Shown here piece after piece: positions 1 through 6,888 of a stretch of 14,230 bases of DNA (the stretch's first letter is position 1; each line of letters opens with the position of its first letter). The translations under genes and the position numbers were made by a program. A model generated the notes under the pieces. That model was not told the origin of the DNA. It made no database searches and was given only the letters and a program-made list of their open reading frames with translations. The stretch covers positions 1 through 14,230 of the forward strand of contig JAVBQK010000127.1 of assembly GCA_031549105.1 (NCBI GenBank), given 5' to 3'. The DNA comes from Avichristensenella sp031549105 (lineage in GTDB: Bacteria > Bacillota > Clostridia > Christensenellales > Aristaeellaceae).

Positions 1-210
1 GTACTCGACGTGCGAGGTGTTGATTGTGATTCCACGCGCCTTCTCTTCCGGCGCCTTGTCGATTTCGTCGTACTTCATGACCTGCGCGTTGCCGGCCTTC
101 GCCAGCACCATCGTGATCGCCGCCGTCAGCGTCGTCTTGCCGTGGTCAACGTGGCCGATCGTGCCGATGTTTACGTGCGGCTTGTTGCGCTCAAACTTTT
201 GCTTCGCCAT
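1..210 (-). CDS. tuf: Elongation factor Tu, N-terminal 70 residues (cut by window edge)
   Basis: EF-Tu is the GTPase that delivers aminoacyl-tRNA to the ribosomal A site in the cytoplasm. The 70 visible codons begin MAKQKFERNKPHVNIGTIGH. They contain the G1/P-loop GHVDHGKTT (residues 19-27) and the start of switch I (EEKARGITI). This N-terminus is essentially invariant in bacterial EF-Tu, so the identification is secure although only about one sixth of the gene is present. The ATG is preceded by AAGGAGGA at 221-228, about 10 bases upstream. The gene lies 56 bases downstream of tRNA-Gly, with no convincing promoter between them. It is therefore probably co-transcribed with the tRNA from the promoter at 386-414. 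Related Bacillota have rpmG, secE, nusG and ribosomal protein genes beyond this locus. Confidence 0.98.
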   Translation of the reverse strand, partial: MAKQKFERNKPHVNIGTIGHVDHGKTTLTAAITMVLAKAGNAQVMKYDEIDKAPEEKARGITINTSHVEY

Positions 211-266
211 TTTAGGGTTCTCCTCCTTATTGATCATGCAGCGTAGCGTCCGCATATACGGGGTTT

Positions 267-340
267 TGGAGCGGGTGATGGGAATCGAACCCACGTAACC
301 AGCTTGGGAAGCTGGCACTCTACCATTGAGTTACACCCGC
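267..340 (-). tRNA. tRNA-Gly, anticodon CCC, with encoded CCA end
   Basis: On the minus strand the 7-bp acceptor stem GCGGGTG pairs with CACCCGC. The anticodon arm is CCAGC-TTCCCAA-GCTGG, giving anticodon CCC (reads GGG). The T arm contains GGTTCGATTCC. The discriminator base is U, as is usual for bacterial tRNA-Gly, and is followed by a genomically encoded CCA (267-269). Without CCA the tRNA is 71 nt. It sits between a strong promoter and tuf, a tRNA/EF-Tu linkage seen in several bacterial lineages. Confidence 0.97.
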
Positions 341-385
341 ACGCCCGCAAAACGCTTAGCATATGCCGCCTGTCATACGCAGGAT

Positions 386-414
386 ATTGTATCTAACGAG
401 TCTTTTTTTGTCAA
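386..414 (-). promoter_or_regulatory. Sigma-A promoter for tRNA-Gly and tuf
   Basis: On the minus strand, TTGACA (409-414) is followed by exactly 17 bases and then TACAAT (386-391). This is a perfect -35 and a five-of-six -10. The spacer begins with an A run. Predicted transcription start is near 379, about 40 bases before the tRNA 5' end. Such strength fits a stable-RNA and EF-Tu transcript. It lies just downstream of the sigH stop, where I see no good intrinsic terminator, so read-through from sigH is also possible. Confidence 0.88.
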
Positions 415-435
415 GGGAAATTTACGTTTTTACGC

Positions 436-1059
436 CTAATTCTTTGTCGCCATCAGCTTTTCCATCTTTCGCTTGACCCTTTGCAGTGCATTATCGATGG
501 ATTTGACGTGCCGGCCGAGATCTTCAGCGATTTCCTGGTAGGATCTGCCGTCCAAATACGCGGTTAAAACCTCCCATTCCAGGTCCGAGAGCATCTCGCC
601 GATGCGGCTTTCGATGTTCGTCAGCTCTTCCTGGCCGATGAGCAGCTCTTCCGGATTGGTAATGCGCCCCTCGCTGATCACATCAAGCAGTGTCCGATCG
701 GATTCCTCATCGAAAATCGGCTTGTTCAGCGACACATAGGAGTTGAGCGGAATGTGTTTCTGTCGCGTCGCGGTCTTGATGGCGGTGATGATCTGCCGCG
801 TGATGCACAGCTCCGCAAACGCACGGAACGACGCCAGCTTGTCCGGCCTAAAGTCGCGGATTGCTTTGTACAGCCCGATCATGCCCTCCTGGACGATATC
901 CTCATGGTCCGCACCGATCAGAAAATACGACCGCGCCCGCGAACGGACGAAGTTCTTGTAGCGGTTGAGTAAAAACTCCAGCGCAAAGCCATCTGCCTGC
1001 TGCGCCAGTACGCAGATTTCCTCGTCGGTCATCTCATCAAACCGCGTTTCGTTTGTCAC
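436..1059 (-). CDS. sigH: RNA polymerase sigma-H factor (SigH/Spo0H-like)
   Basis: A sigma-70-family factor of 207 residues. In Bacillota SigH directs stationary-phase, competence and early sporulation transcription. Region 2 is visible around EDIVQEGMIGLYKAIRDF and the following DKLASFRAFAELCITRQI segment. Region 4 is the C-terminal helix-turn-helix LSDLEWEVLTAYLDGRSYQEIAEDLGRH. Length and the FALEFLLNRYKNFVRSRARSYF opening match SigH rather than ECF or SigF/G types. The start is GTG at 1057-1059, with GGAGG at 1066-1070 six bases upstream. The neighbour order rlmB-rae1-sigH is the classical one in Bacillus and Clostridia. The 61-base gap to rae1 holds a small hairpin (1074-1090, 6-bp stem, A5 loop on the transcript) just before the ribosome binding site. 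I see no separate promoter there. Confidence 0.96.
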   Translation of the reverse strand: MTNETRFDEMTDEEICVLAQQADGFALEFLLNRYKNFVRSRARSYFLIGADHEDIVQEGMIGLYKAIRDFRPDKLASFRAFAELCITRQIITAIKTATRQKHIPLNSYVSLNKPIFDEESDRTLLDVISEGRITNPEELLIGQEELTNIESRIGEMLSDLEWEVLTAYLDGRSYQEIAEDLGRHVKSIDNALQRVKRKMEKLMATKN

Positions 1060-1120
1060 GCTCCGCCTCCGGTATGGCGTTTTTCGCCATGCTCATGATA
1101 TAACGCGCCACGCGTGCATT

Positions 1121-1627
1121 TTATTGACCTCTGCGCATTTTTTCAAGTGCGTCGCGCTGTTCCTGCGGCAATCTGGAGATCAGCATGTTGCGCTTGATGC
1201 CTGGCTGGGCGATCTGTGCGCGCTGTGCGGCGTGTGCCTGCGCCATCTCGCGCAGCAGCTCCCGTGCGGGCATGCGGGCCGCACCTCGGCCCAGCACCAC
1301 CAGTTGCTCCACCGCGTCGTTGGTCACCACGCGCACCTCGCGGTGGCGCGGCTGCTCGTCGCACAGGCGCTCGATGTATTGATCCGCCGTCTCGCCGTGC
1401 CGGGTATACACCACCTGCACATTGCCGACTTGTTCCATTGAACGCACGCGCCGCTCGCTCTTCGTGCCGTCGAAAACCAATACGGCCTGATACCCGTGGT
1501 AGGCGGCATACTCCTCCAGGCGGACGAGCAGCCGCTCGCGGCACTCCTCAAACGTCCAGCCCTTCTGCGCCGCCAGTTCCCACGCGCCGATCACGTTATA
1601 GCCGTCGACGACGAGCAGCGAAGTCAT
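1121..1627 (-). CDS. rae1: Ribosome-associated endoribonuclease Rae1 (YacP, NYN domain)
   Basis: A 168-residue YacP/Rae1-family protein with a PIN-like NYN nuclease fold. In Bacillus subtilis the family member enters the ribosomal A site and cleaves certain mRNAs during translation. The N-terminus LLVVDGYNVIGAW carries the conserved Asp8 and Asn11. Further acidic positions occur in FDGTKSERR and VVTNDAVEQ, as expected for a metal-dependent nuclease. The C-terminal third is basic and Gln/Arg-rich. The ATG overlaps the rlmB TGA by four bases (ATGA), indicating translational coupling. The position between rlmB and sigH supports the assignment independently of sequence similarity. Confidence 0.93.
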   Translation of the reverse strand: MTSLLVVDGYNVIGAWELAAQKGWTFEECRERLLVRLEEYAAYHGYQAVLVFDGTKSERRVRSMEQVGNVQVVYTRHGETADQYIERLCDEQPRHREVRVVTNDAVEQLVVLGRGAARMPARELLREMAQAHAAQRAQIAQPGIKRNMLISRLPQEQRDALEKMRRGQ

Positions 1628-2694
1628 CCCCGCTGCCGCCGAACTTCATACAATAGCACGCCCGCTGCGACGGAGGCGTTCAGCGAATCAATCTTTCCCC
1701 GCACCGGCAGCGCCACACGGCGGTCGCAGTGCTCCAGCACAAGCCGGGATACGCCGCTGCCCTCCGCGCCGATGACGATGGCCAGCGGGCCCGTCAGCGG
1801 GGCCTTCGTATACGCTTCGCCCGCCATGTCGGCGGCGGCGATCCACACACCCTGCGCCTTGAGCGTCTCCAGCAGGCGCGTGATGTTCGTTGCGCGCGCT
1901 ACAGGCAGATATTCTACCGCGCCCGCAGAGGCCTTCACAGCCGCCGGGGTTAAGCCCACGGCGCGCCTCTCCGGCACGATGACGCCATGCGCGCCCGCGC
2001 ATTCCGCGCTACGGATGATTGCGCCCAGGTTGTGCGGGTCGGTCACGCCATCAAGGATGACCAGTAGAGCGTCTTCGCCCCGCTCTTTGGCCAGTGCCAG
2101 CATATCCTCCACCGTGCTATAGCGGAACGCGGAGGCAAACGCGATCATGCCCTGATGGTTCGGCGCGATTTCATCCAGCCGCGCGCGGTCGACCGTCTGC
2201 ACGACAATATGCTGTTCCTTCGCCATTGCGACGATTTCCCGCGCAGAGCCGGATAGCTCGCCGCGCGCGACCAATAGGCGCTCCATGTCGCGCCCGGACT
2301 TAATCGCCTCGCGAATCGGGTTGCGGCCTACGAGCAGGTTTTCGCGCGGCAGCGGCTCATCCCCATCAAATGGCGGGTGGACAGGCGGCTGTGGCATGGG
2401 CCTGGGTGCGGGTCTTGGGGAGGCCTGTCGGGGTGCGACTGGCCTTGCCGGTACGGGTCTCCCCTGCCTTGGCCCGGGACGCCCTTCATACTTTGCCGGT
2501 GCGGAGGGACGGCCTTCATATTTGGTTGGCGATGCGGAACGCCCCTCAAACTTGGCGGGCGACGCGGGACGCTGATCCTGCCTCTTCTCGGGCGGCTTTC
2601 CCCCACGCTGACCCTTGGGGCGGTAGCCTTCTTCCGGCCCGATGGAATACTCCTGGCGGCGCGGTTTCCGGGTACGGTCATCATAAAACGCCAT
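1624..2694 (-). CDS. rlmB: 23S rRNA 2'-O-ribose methyltransferase RlmB (SpoU family), with long disordered N-terminus
   Basis: A SpoU-class (SPOUT) SAM-dependent methyltransferase of 356 residues, RlmB/TrmH group 3, which methylates a guanosine ribose in 23S rRNA. The core starts near residue 118 with the L30e-like substrate domain (ENLLVGRNPIREAI). The catalytic domain carries motif 1 NLGAIIRSAE, motif 2 VIGAEGSGVS and motif 3 DSLNASVAAGVLLYE. I chose the ATG at 2692-2694 because AAGGAG lies at 2701-2706 with ideal spacing. The open frame continues 46 codons upstream, but that stretch has no ribosome binding site and runs into thyX. Residues 1-117 are Pro/Arg/Gly-rich, with three tandem 10-residue repeats, and look disordered. 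Typical family members of about 245-290 residues lack so long an extension. Confidence 0.95.
   Translation of the reverse strand: MAFYDDRTRKPRRQEYSIGPEEGYRPKGQRGGKPPEKRQDQRPASPAKFEGRSASPTKYEGRPSAPAKYEGRPGPRQGRPVPARPVAPRQASPRPAPRPMPQPPVHPPFDGDEPLPRENLLVGRNPIREAIKSGRDMERLLVARGELSGSAREIVAMAKEQHIVVQTVDRARLDEIAPNHQGMIAFASAFRYSTVEDMLALAKERGEDALLVILDGVTDPHNLGAIIRSAECAGAHGVIVPERRAVGLTPAAVKASAGAVEYLPVARATNITRLLETLKAQGVWIAAADMAGEAYTKAPLTGPLAIVIGAEGSGVSRLVLEHCDRRVALPVRGKIDSLNASVAAGVLLYEVRRQRG
2482..2571 (-). repeat. Three 30-bp tandem coding repeats in the rlmB N-terminus
   Basis: Residues about 42-71 of RlmB read as three successive decapeptides: PASPAKFEGR, SASPTKYEGR and PSAPAKYEGR. This implies three diverged copies of a 30-bp unit. 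They lie in the low-complexity basic/proline-rich leader, upstream of the folded domain. Confidence 0.8.
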
Positions 2695-2739
2695 GTTTAT
2701 CTCCTTCTTCCGGCGCGCATTCAAGATATCGCGCCATAA

Positions 2740-2761
2740 AGGGATTTCGTCAGAAATCCCT
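2740..2761 (-). other. Perfect hairpin overlapping the thyX stop codon
   Basis: On the transcript strand AGGGATTTC-TGAC-GAAATCCCT forms a 9-bp perfect stem with a 4-base loop. The following bases, TTTATGG, are too short a U-run for a convincing terminator. It lies in the 65-base gap between thyX and rlmB, the widest gap in this part of the operon. It may act as a partial terminator, a processing site or a stability element. Confidence 0.55.
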
Positions 2762-3488
2762 ACCGTTTCAGTTCGGATATGCGGTGGATAACCTCGTCGC
2801 GCTTGCCGCAGCTGCGCTTCCCTTCCGGGCATGGGCCGTTTACGCAGGGCGGCCCGGCGGTTTCAAACAGCGCGGGTGCGGAACGGTATGCTAGCGTTAG
2901 CATCTCGCACGCCAGCGCGCGAATCTCCCACTGCGCCCTGCGGCAGCAGCGGAGCGCAAAAAAGTGCCGCAATTCCCGCGCATTCATCGTTACGATCATG
3001 CGCGTTTCGCACGCGCCAGGCAGCACAAACCGCGCATCCTGGTTCGCTTCCTCGCCCTTGCCGCCCAGGCGCGCCTGCCAATCCTGGTACCAGGCATGCA
3101 TCGTGCGCATCTGCTCACCGTACTCACGGACGGCATCCTCGCCCAATGCCGCAATCGACGGCGGAATTACGTAGTCAAAGCCGCGTTCCTTCGACACATA
3201 CCGCTGCGACTGCACGCTGAAGCTGGCAATGCGGTGCCGCGTGATCTGCGCCAGCACGATCCTGGATACCCCTTCGACGGCAAACGTAAACGAGGCGTGC
3301 TCCATCACCGACAGATGGCCGCTTTCAACGACACCCGCGATGAAGGCGTCCTGCTCGTTCCTCTCAATCCGCTCCTCCAGCGATTCGATCGTCAGGCCCG
3401 AATAGCACAGCCGTGCGCCGAGCGCAGTAAGCTGCTCCGGCGCGGGCGTCGCGCGGATGAGTTCTACTTTCAGATTACATGCCGGCAT
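2760..3488 (-). CDS. thyX: Flavin-dependent thymidylate synthase ThyX
   Basis: ThyX makes dTMP from dUMP using methylenetetrahydrofolate, FAD and NAD(P)H, in place of ThyA. The 242-residue protein carries the signature RHR-x(7)-S motif as RHRIASFSVQSQRY (residues 84-97). The second signature, NARELRHFFALRCCRRAQWEIR, contributes FAD/dUMP-binding residues. The C-terminus ends in a Cys-containing tail (PPCVNGPCPEGKRSCGK). The ATG at 3486-3488 overlaps the end of mrnC by 14 bases, and GGAGGCGG lies just upstream inside mrnC. A mrnC-thyX-rlmB order is common in Clostridia. No thyA is visible in the window, but a ThyA elsewhere cannot be excluded. Confidence 0.97.
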   Translation of the reverse strand: MPACNLKVELIRATPAPEQLTALGARLCYSGLTIESLEERIERNEQDAFIAGVVESGHLSVMEHASFTFAVEGVSRIVLAQITRHRIASFSVQSQRYVSKERGFDYVIPPSIAALGEDAVREYGEQMRTMHAWYQDWQARLGGKGEEANQDARFVLPGACETRMIVTMNARELRHFFALRCCRRAQWEIRALACEMLTLAYRSAPALFETAGPPCVNGPCPEGKRSCGKRDEVIHRISELKR

Positions 3489-3924
3489 GCGCCGCCTCCG
3501 CCTCCGCGTACATTGCGGTGAAAATCGTTTGGAGGCGGTCCGTCCGCCCGGTCAAGTAGAGAAAGCCCAGCAGCGCCTCCAGGCCGGTCGCCTGCGCGTA
3601 GTCCGCAGGATCGGCACGTTTGGGTACGCCATGGTGCGCATGCGCGTTGCGGCCCCGCCGCACCACGTCTGACTCGGTCTCCGAGAGCATCGCCGCAACG
3701 CGCGATAGCGCGCGCGCCTGTGCGCCCGCATTGACCAGACTGATCGCCTCGCGGTGCATTGCCTGCGCCTTGCCACCGGCGAGCACCAGCGATGTGCGCA
3801 CGTACAGGTCGTACACGGCATCGCCCAGATAGGCAAGCCGGATCGGACTGAGGAGCAGCGCCTCCGCCTCGGCCATCGGCGTGCCACCCGTTAAAACACC
3901 ACCCGCCATAGGGCCGCCCCGCAT
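3475..3924 (-). CDS. mrnC: Mini-ribonuclease 3 (MrnC)
   Basis: Mini-RNase III is an RNase III catalytic domain without a dsRNA-binding domain; it matures the ends of 23S rRNA in Bacillota. The signature LAYLGDAVYDLYVR contains the catalytic acidic residues, and the C-terminal TGLEALLGFLYLTGRTDRLQTIF is the second conserved RNase III segment. From the ATG at 3922-3924 the product is 149 residues, close to the family size of about 130-145. This start forms a TGATG junction with the upstream kinase stop, which suggests coupled translation. Starts at 3909 or 3876 are also possible because no strong ribosome binding site decides among them. An open frame extends upstream to 3975, but that part lies inside the kinase. 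Confidence 0.92.
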   Translation of the reverse strand: MRGGPMAGGVLTGGTPMAEAEALLLSPIRLAYLGDAVYDLYVRTSLVLAGGKAQAMHREAISLVNAGAQARALSRVAAMLSETESDVVRRGRNAHAHHGVPKRADPADYAQATGLEALLGFLYLTGRTDRLQTIFTAMYAEAEAAHAGM

Positions 3925-5411
3925 CAATCGGCCAGCCCTGTGATGCGCAGGAAACGCCCGTAGGCATCGTCCCATGATGCGGTATTCTGCGGCAGATACT
4001 CGATCGTCTCAAACGAGGCGCGCACCACCGCGCGCAGCGATGCGAGAGAATCTATGTCGCCCAGCGCCATCGCCTGCACCAGAAGGTTGCCGATCGCCGT
4101 TGCCTCGCCCGGGCCAGCCAGCACAGGCTTGCCGACCGCGTCCGCCGTCATGCGGTTGAGCAGCGTGTTGTTGCTGCCTCCGCCGACGATGTGCAGGCAG
4201 TCGACCGCCTCGCCCAGAATATCCCGCTCCAGGCGGCGCACTGCCCAGCGGTATTTGAGCGCCAGGCTCTCATAGACCGCGCGGGCAACCTGTCCGCGCG
4301 TCTCAGGCACCGGCTGGTTCATCTCATGGCAATAGGCGCGGATGCGCGCTGGCATGTCGCCCGGGGCGAGGAAGCGTTCCTCATCCGGATCAAATAGCGA
4401 GCGGAACGGCTCCGCCTGCTCTGCCAGCGCGGCAAGCCCCGCGAAATCCTCGCAGGAACCTTCCTTCAGCCATGTGCGGCGGCATTCCTGAATGATCCAC
4501 ATGCCCATGATGTTCTTGAGCACGCGCGTGGTGCCGCAGACGCCACCCTCGTTGGTGTAGTTGGCGTCCATCACGCCGCTGGAAATGACCGGCGCGTCCG
4601 TCTCCGCACCCAGTAGCGACCAGGTGCCGGAGCTGATGTACGCGAACCGTTTGCCGGAGGCCGGGACCGCCGCCACAGCAGCAGCCGTGTCGTGCTGCGG
4701 CCCTGCGACGACGAGCGCATTGCCCGCGCCGAACTCCTCGCACAGCGACTGCCGGAGCGCACCGCGGATGCAGCCAGGTTCGCCGATCTCCGTGAAGATG
4801 GATCGCGGCAGATTAAACGCCTCGAAAACCGGCCCCGACCACCGGCGTGTGCGTGGGTCGGTCAGCTGCGCGGTCGAGGCGATCGTGTATTCTGTGCCCA
4901 TCTCGCCCGTCAGGAAGAATGCCAGCAGATCCGGCGTGAACAGCAACGCCCGCGCCTGCTCCAGCGCGACGCTGCGCTGCGCCTTCAGCGCAAGCAACTG
5001 GTACAGGGTATTGAACTGCATGAACGCAAGGCCGGTATGCTCAAACAGCGCCTTCTTAGGCAGGATCGAAAACGCATGCTCCATCATGCCATCGGTGCGG
5101 GCATCCCGGTAATGGACAGGGTTGCCGAGCAGACGGCCGTCCCGGTCCAGCAGGCCAAAGTCAACGCCCCATGTATCGATGCCGATCGCCGCCGGGGCAA
5201 ACCCCGCGCGCACCGCCTTGTGCAGGCCCTGACGCATTTCGTAAAAAAGCCGTAGCGTATCCCAATGGAGTGTATCGCCGACCATCACCGGGTCGTTGGG
5301 GAAGCGGTGAATCTCATCGATGGTGAGGCGTTCGCCGTCAAACGCCCCATGCATGGCCCGTCCATTGGACGCGCCAAAATCAAAACCCAGCAGGTGACGC
5401 GGATGTTGCAC
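3924..5411 (-). CDS. rhaB: Rhamnulokinase-like FGGY-family carbohydrate kinase
   Basis: An FGGY kinase, most like RhaB, which phosphorylates L-rhamnulose with ATP. The 495-residue product has the phosphate-1 motif GFDFGASNGR near the N-terminus and the substrate-site segment IGIDTWGVDFGLLD. The middle contains GPQHDTAAAVAAVP and YISSGTWSLLGAE. The C-terminal adenosine site is LHIVGGGSNNTLLNR followed by GKPVLAGPGEATAIGN. I chose GTG at 5409-5411 because AGGGGG lies seven bases upstream. ATGs at 5447 and 5474 lie within or just past the promoter at 5446-5474. Substrate is inferred from motif similarity; fuculose or another ketose is possible. No rhaA, rhaD or rhaS is nearby, which is odd. It occupies the operon position where cysS is usual in relatives. 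Confidence 0.88.
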   Translation of the reverse strand: MQHPRHLLGFDFGASNGRAMHGAFDGERLTIDEIHRFPNDPVMVGDTLHWDTLRLFYEMRQGLHKAVRAGFAPAAIGIDTWGVDFGLLDRDGRLLGNPVHYRDARTDGMMEHAFSILPKKALFEHTGLAFMQFNTLYQLLALKAQRSVALEQARALLFTPDLLAFFLTGEMGTEYTIASTAQLTDPRTRRWSGPVFEAFNLPRSIFTEIGEPGCIRGALRQSLCEEFGAGNALVVAGPQHDTAAAVAAVPASGKRFAYISSGTWSLLGAETDAPVISSGVMDANYTNEGGVCGTTRVLKNIMGMWIIQECRRTWLKEGSCEDFAGLAALAEQAEPFRSLFDPDEERFLAPGDMPARIRAYCHEMNQPVPETRGQVARAVYESLALKYRWAVRRLERDILGEAVDCLHIVGGGSNNTLLNRMTADAVGKPVLAGPGEATAIGNLLVQAMALGDIDSLASLRAVVRASFETIEYLPQNTASWDDAYGRFLRITGLAD

Positions 5412-5445
5412 AAAGAGGCCCCCTATCTTCTGTTGCCATGGGACC

Positions 5446-5474
5446 ATTGTAGCAAAAACTTCCGCGCAATTCAA
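5446..5474 (-). promoter_or_regulatory. Extended -10 promoter ahead of the kinase-mrnC-thyX-rlmB-rae1-sigH run
   Basis: On the minus strand TTGAAT (5469-5474) is followed by a 17-base spacer ending TGC and then TACAAT (5446-5451). This gives a good -35, a five-of-six -10 and a TGn extended -10. The predicted start is near 5439, leaving a 5' leader of about 28 bases before the GTG at 5411. It is the only good promoter seen upstream of the run down to sigH. Confidence 0.75.
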
Positions 5475-5486
5475 CTGCTCCGGGGC

Positions 5487-6020
5487 TTAACAAAGGTGCA
5501 AATCCATGGCCACGGAGTCAAAGTACGTGCCATCTATGCACATCTCTTCCCGGAATACGCCTACATGCTCAAATCCCAGCTTTTCATAGAGCGCAATGGC
5601 CCTGGCATTGTCGCTGCGTGCTGTCAGGTGGATGACGCGCAAAATGCCGGATGCCCTTGCCCAGTCAATCGCGGCATGCAGCATCGCTTCCCCGATCCCC
5701 TGCCGCCAATGGTCACCGCGCACCGTGATGCCCAGGGTTGCGTTGTGTGCCATCCGCACACGTGGATTTCCCCCCAGGTTTGTAAGGCTGACGATCTCGC
5801 CATCCACACGCCCCACCAACATCAGGCAATTGAGCTGCTCCGCGGCGTTCTCAATGAATGCCTCTTCGCCCTCCACGGTAAACCGGCATTCGTTCAGGCC
5901 AAACGACAGGTTATCGCTCTCGCCTCCGACGCGGTTCATGTATGCGATGATTTCCGCCGCGTCGGCCTTTACAACCGGCTTAATCCGCAGCGTCTTACCG
6001 TTCCTGAGCAACAGTTCCAT
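5487..6020 (-). CDS. GNAT-family N-acetyltransferase
   Basis: A 177-residue GCN5-related acetyltransferase that transfers acetyl from acetyl-CoA to an unknown amine. The acetyl-CoA-binding motif A is LGITVRGDHWRQGIGEAMLHAAIDWA, with the R-x-x-G-I-G core. Motif B is the SDNARAIALYEKLGFEHVGVFRE segment typical of single-domain GNATs. The ATG at 6018-6020 is preferred because AAGGGGTGAG precedes it and it lies 5 bases after the upstream gene's stop. An upstream in-frame ATG at 6047 falls inside that gene. Sequence resembles the RimI/YhhY side of the superfamily, but the substrate cannot be deduced. It pairs with the GNAT upstream as a two-gene unit. Confidence 0.9.
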   Translation of the reverse strand: MELLLRNGKTLRIKPVVKADAAEIIAYMNRVGGESDNLSFGLNECRFTVEGEEAFIENAAEQLNCLMLVGRVDGEIVSLTNLGGNPRVRMAHNATLGITVRGDHWRQGIGEAMLHAAIDWARASGILRVIHLTARSDNARAIALYEKLGFEHVGVFREEMCIDGTYFDSVAMDLHLC

Positions 6021-6025
6021 TTCGC

Positions 6026-6802
6026 TCACCCCTTCTTCACCCGCCATAGCTCGCCTACCGGAATAAACCCGACCTTTTGGTACGCACGGTTAGAGGAAGG
6101 ATACTCGGCGTCCGTGTACAGCATTGGCGTCAGCGACTCGGACAGAATCACCTCGCATAGCGCCGCGAGGACCGCGCCTGCATAGCCCTTTCCGCGAAAA
6201 CGCTCGGCCGTCACGACGGGGCCAATTCTGCCATGCCGAGGAGAGCGAAACGCCAACCTGGCAAGCGATGCCGCCTCGCCGCCGGGCTCACGCCATACCA
6301 TGCAGTTCGTGCTGCCGCACATCGCCTCAGCCGTCGCCCGGTACTGATCCTCCGTCTCCCGCCTGCCTTGCACCTGCATATCAAACTCCCCTAGCATGGC
6401 CATCACTGCTTCGACATCGCCCGGTCCTGGATGCTCGCACATGCCGCTGATCCCTTCCGGACGGATCAAACGCGGGCAGTAGTTGCCCAGCATCCTATGA
6501 TGCGGCTGCTTGCCCGGAAAGAACCTTGCGCCGACTGCGGGCTTTACAAACGCGTCAGCGATGCCGTGCTCCTCGCACGCTGCCTGCAGTTCCGCAATGC
6601 CCTCATTACCAACAGATTCCTCTGTCCATATCCAGGCGGGCATATCTGGTGAGCTTTGGGCGAGGAACATGCTTTCGCCGTCCGTCAGGAACAGCCCGTC
6701 CTCCGCCGTCTGTAAGCGGTACATGAGGTCGAACAGAACCTCTTCCTTCGCGAAAGGCGGATTGTTCCAGAGGGTATCATCATGCCGTATCCGTGTGAGC
6801 AT
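6026..6802 (-). CDS. GNAT-family N-acetyltransferase with extra N-terminal domain
   Basis: A 258-residue protein. The C-terminal half is a GNAT fold, with motif A GPVVTAERFRGKGYAGAVLAAL and the downstream YPSSNRAYQKVGFIPVGELW. The first 130 or so residues do not show a GNAT motif and probably form a degenerate second domain, as in two-domain GNATs. They include many aromatic and acidic residues and the stretch GARFFPGKQPHHRMLG. The substrate is unknown. ATG at 6800-6802 is supported by AGGAGG seven bases upstream. It is separated from ispH-S1 by a terminator, so it should start its own transcript, but I could not find a clear promoter in the 20-odd bases available. Its stop is 5 bases before the next GNAT. 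Confidence 0.85.
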   Translation of the reverse strand: MLTRIRHDDTLWNNPPFAKEEVLFDLMYRLQTAEDGLFLTDGESMFLAQSSPDMPAWIWTEESVGNEGIAELQAACEEHGIADAFVKPAVGARFFPGKQPHHRMLGNYCPRLIRPEGISGMCEHPGPGDVEAVMAMLGEFDMQVQGRRETEDQYRATAEAMCGSTNCMVWREPGGEAASLARLAFRSPRHGRIGPVVTAERFRGKGYAGAVLAALCEVILSESLTPMLYTDAEYPSSNRAYQKVGFIPVGELWRVKKG

Positions 6803-6831
6803 TGGGGCGCCTCCTCTCTATAAACAAGGGG

Positions 6832-6871
6832 CAATAAATAAAGAAAACGGGGATGGCCTTCGCCATCCCCG
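6832..6871 (-). terminator. Rho-independent terminator of ispH-S1
   Basis: On the minus strand a perfect 10-bp GC-rich stem (CGGGGATGGC with GCCATCCCCG, positions 6848-6871) closes a GAAG loop. It is followed by TTTTCTTTATTTATT. It begins 17 bases after the ispH-S1 stop codon and precedes the GNAT pair. Confidence 0.93.
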
Positions 6872-6888
6872 CCTTTCGCTACGAAGGA

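Noticed and set aside
2482..2571. Tandem 30-bp units that might suggest a CRISPR-like array
   Set aside because: The units are contiguous without spacers, diverged, and translate in frame as decapeptide repeats within RlmB.
2695..2832. A longer RlmB starting at 2832
   Set aside because: It would overlap thyX by more than 70 bases with no ribosome binding site, while AAGGAG marks the ATG at 2694.
5412..5474. Kinase start at the ATGs near 5447 or 5474
   Set aside because: The region carries a -35/-10 pair, and AGGGGG with correct spacing precedes the GTG at 5411.
5265..6185. A 306-codon plus-strand open frame
   Set aside because: It spans the reverse complement of the kinase start, a promoter and both GNAT genes. 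It shows no domain and no ribosome binding site.
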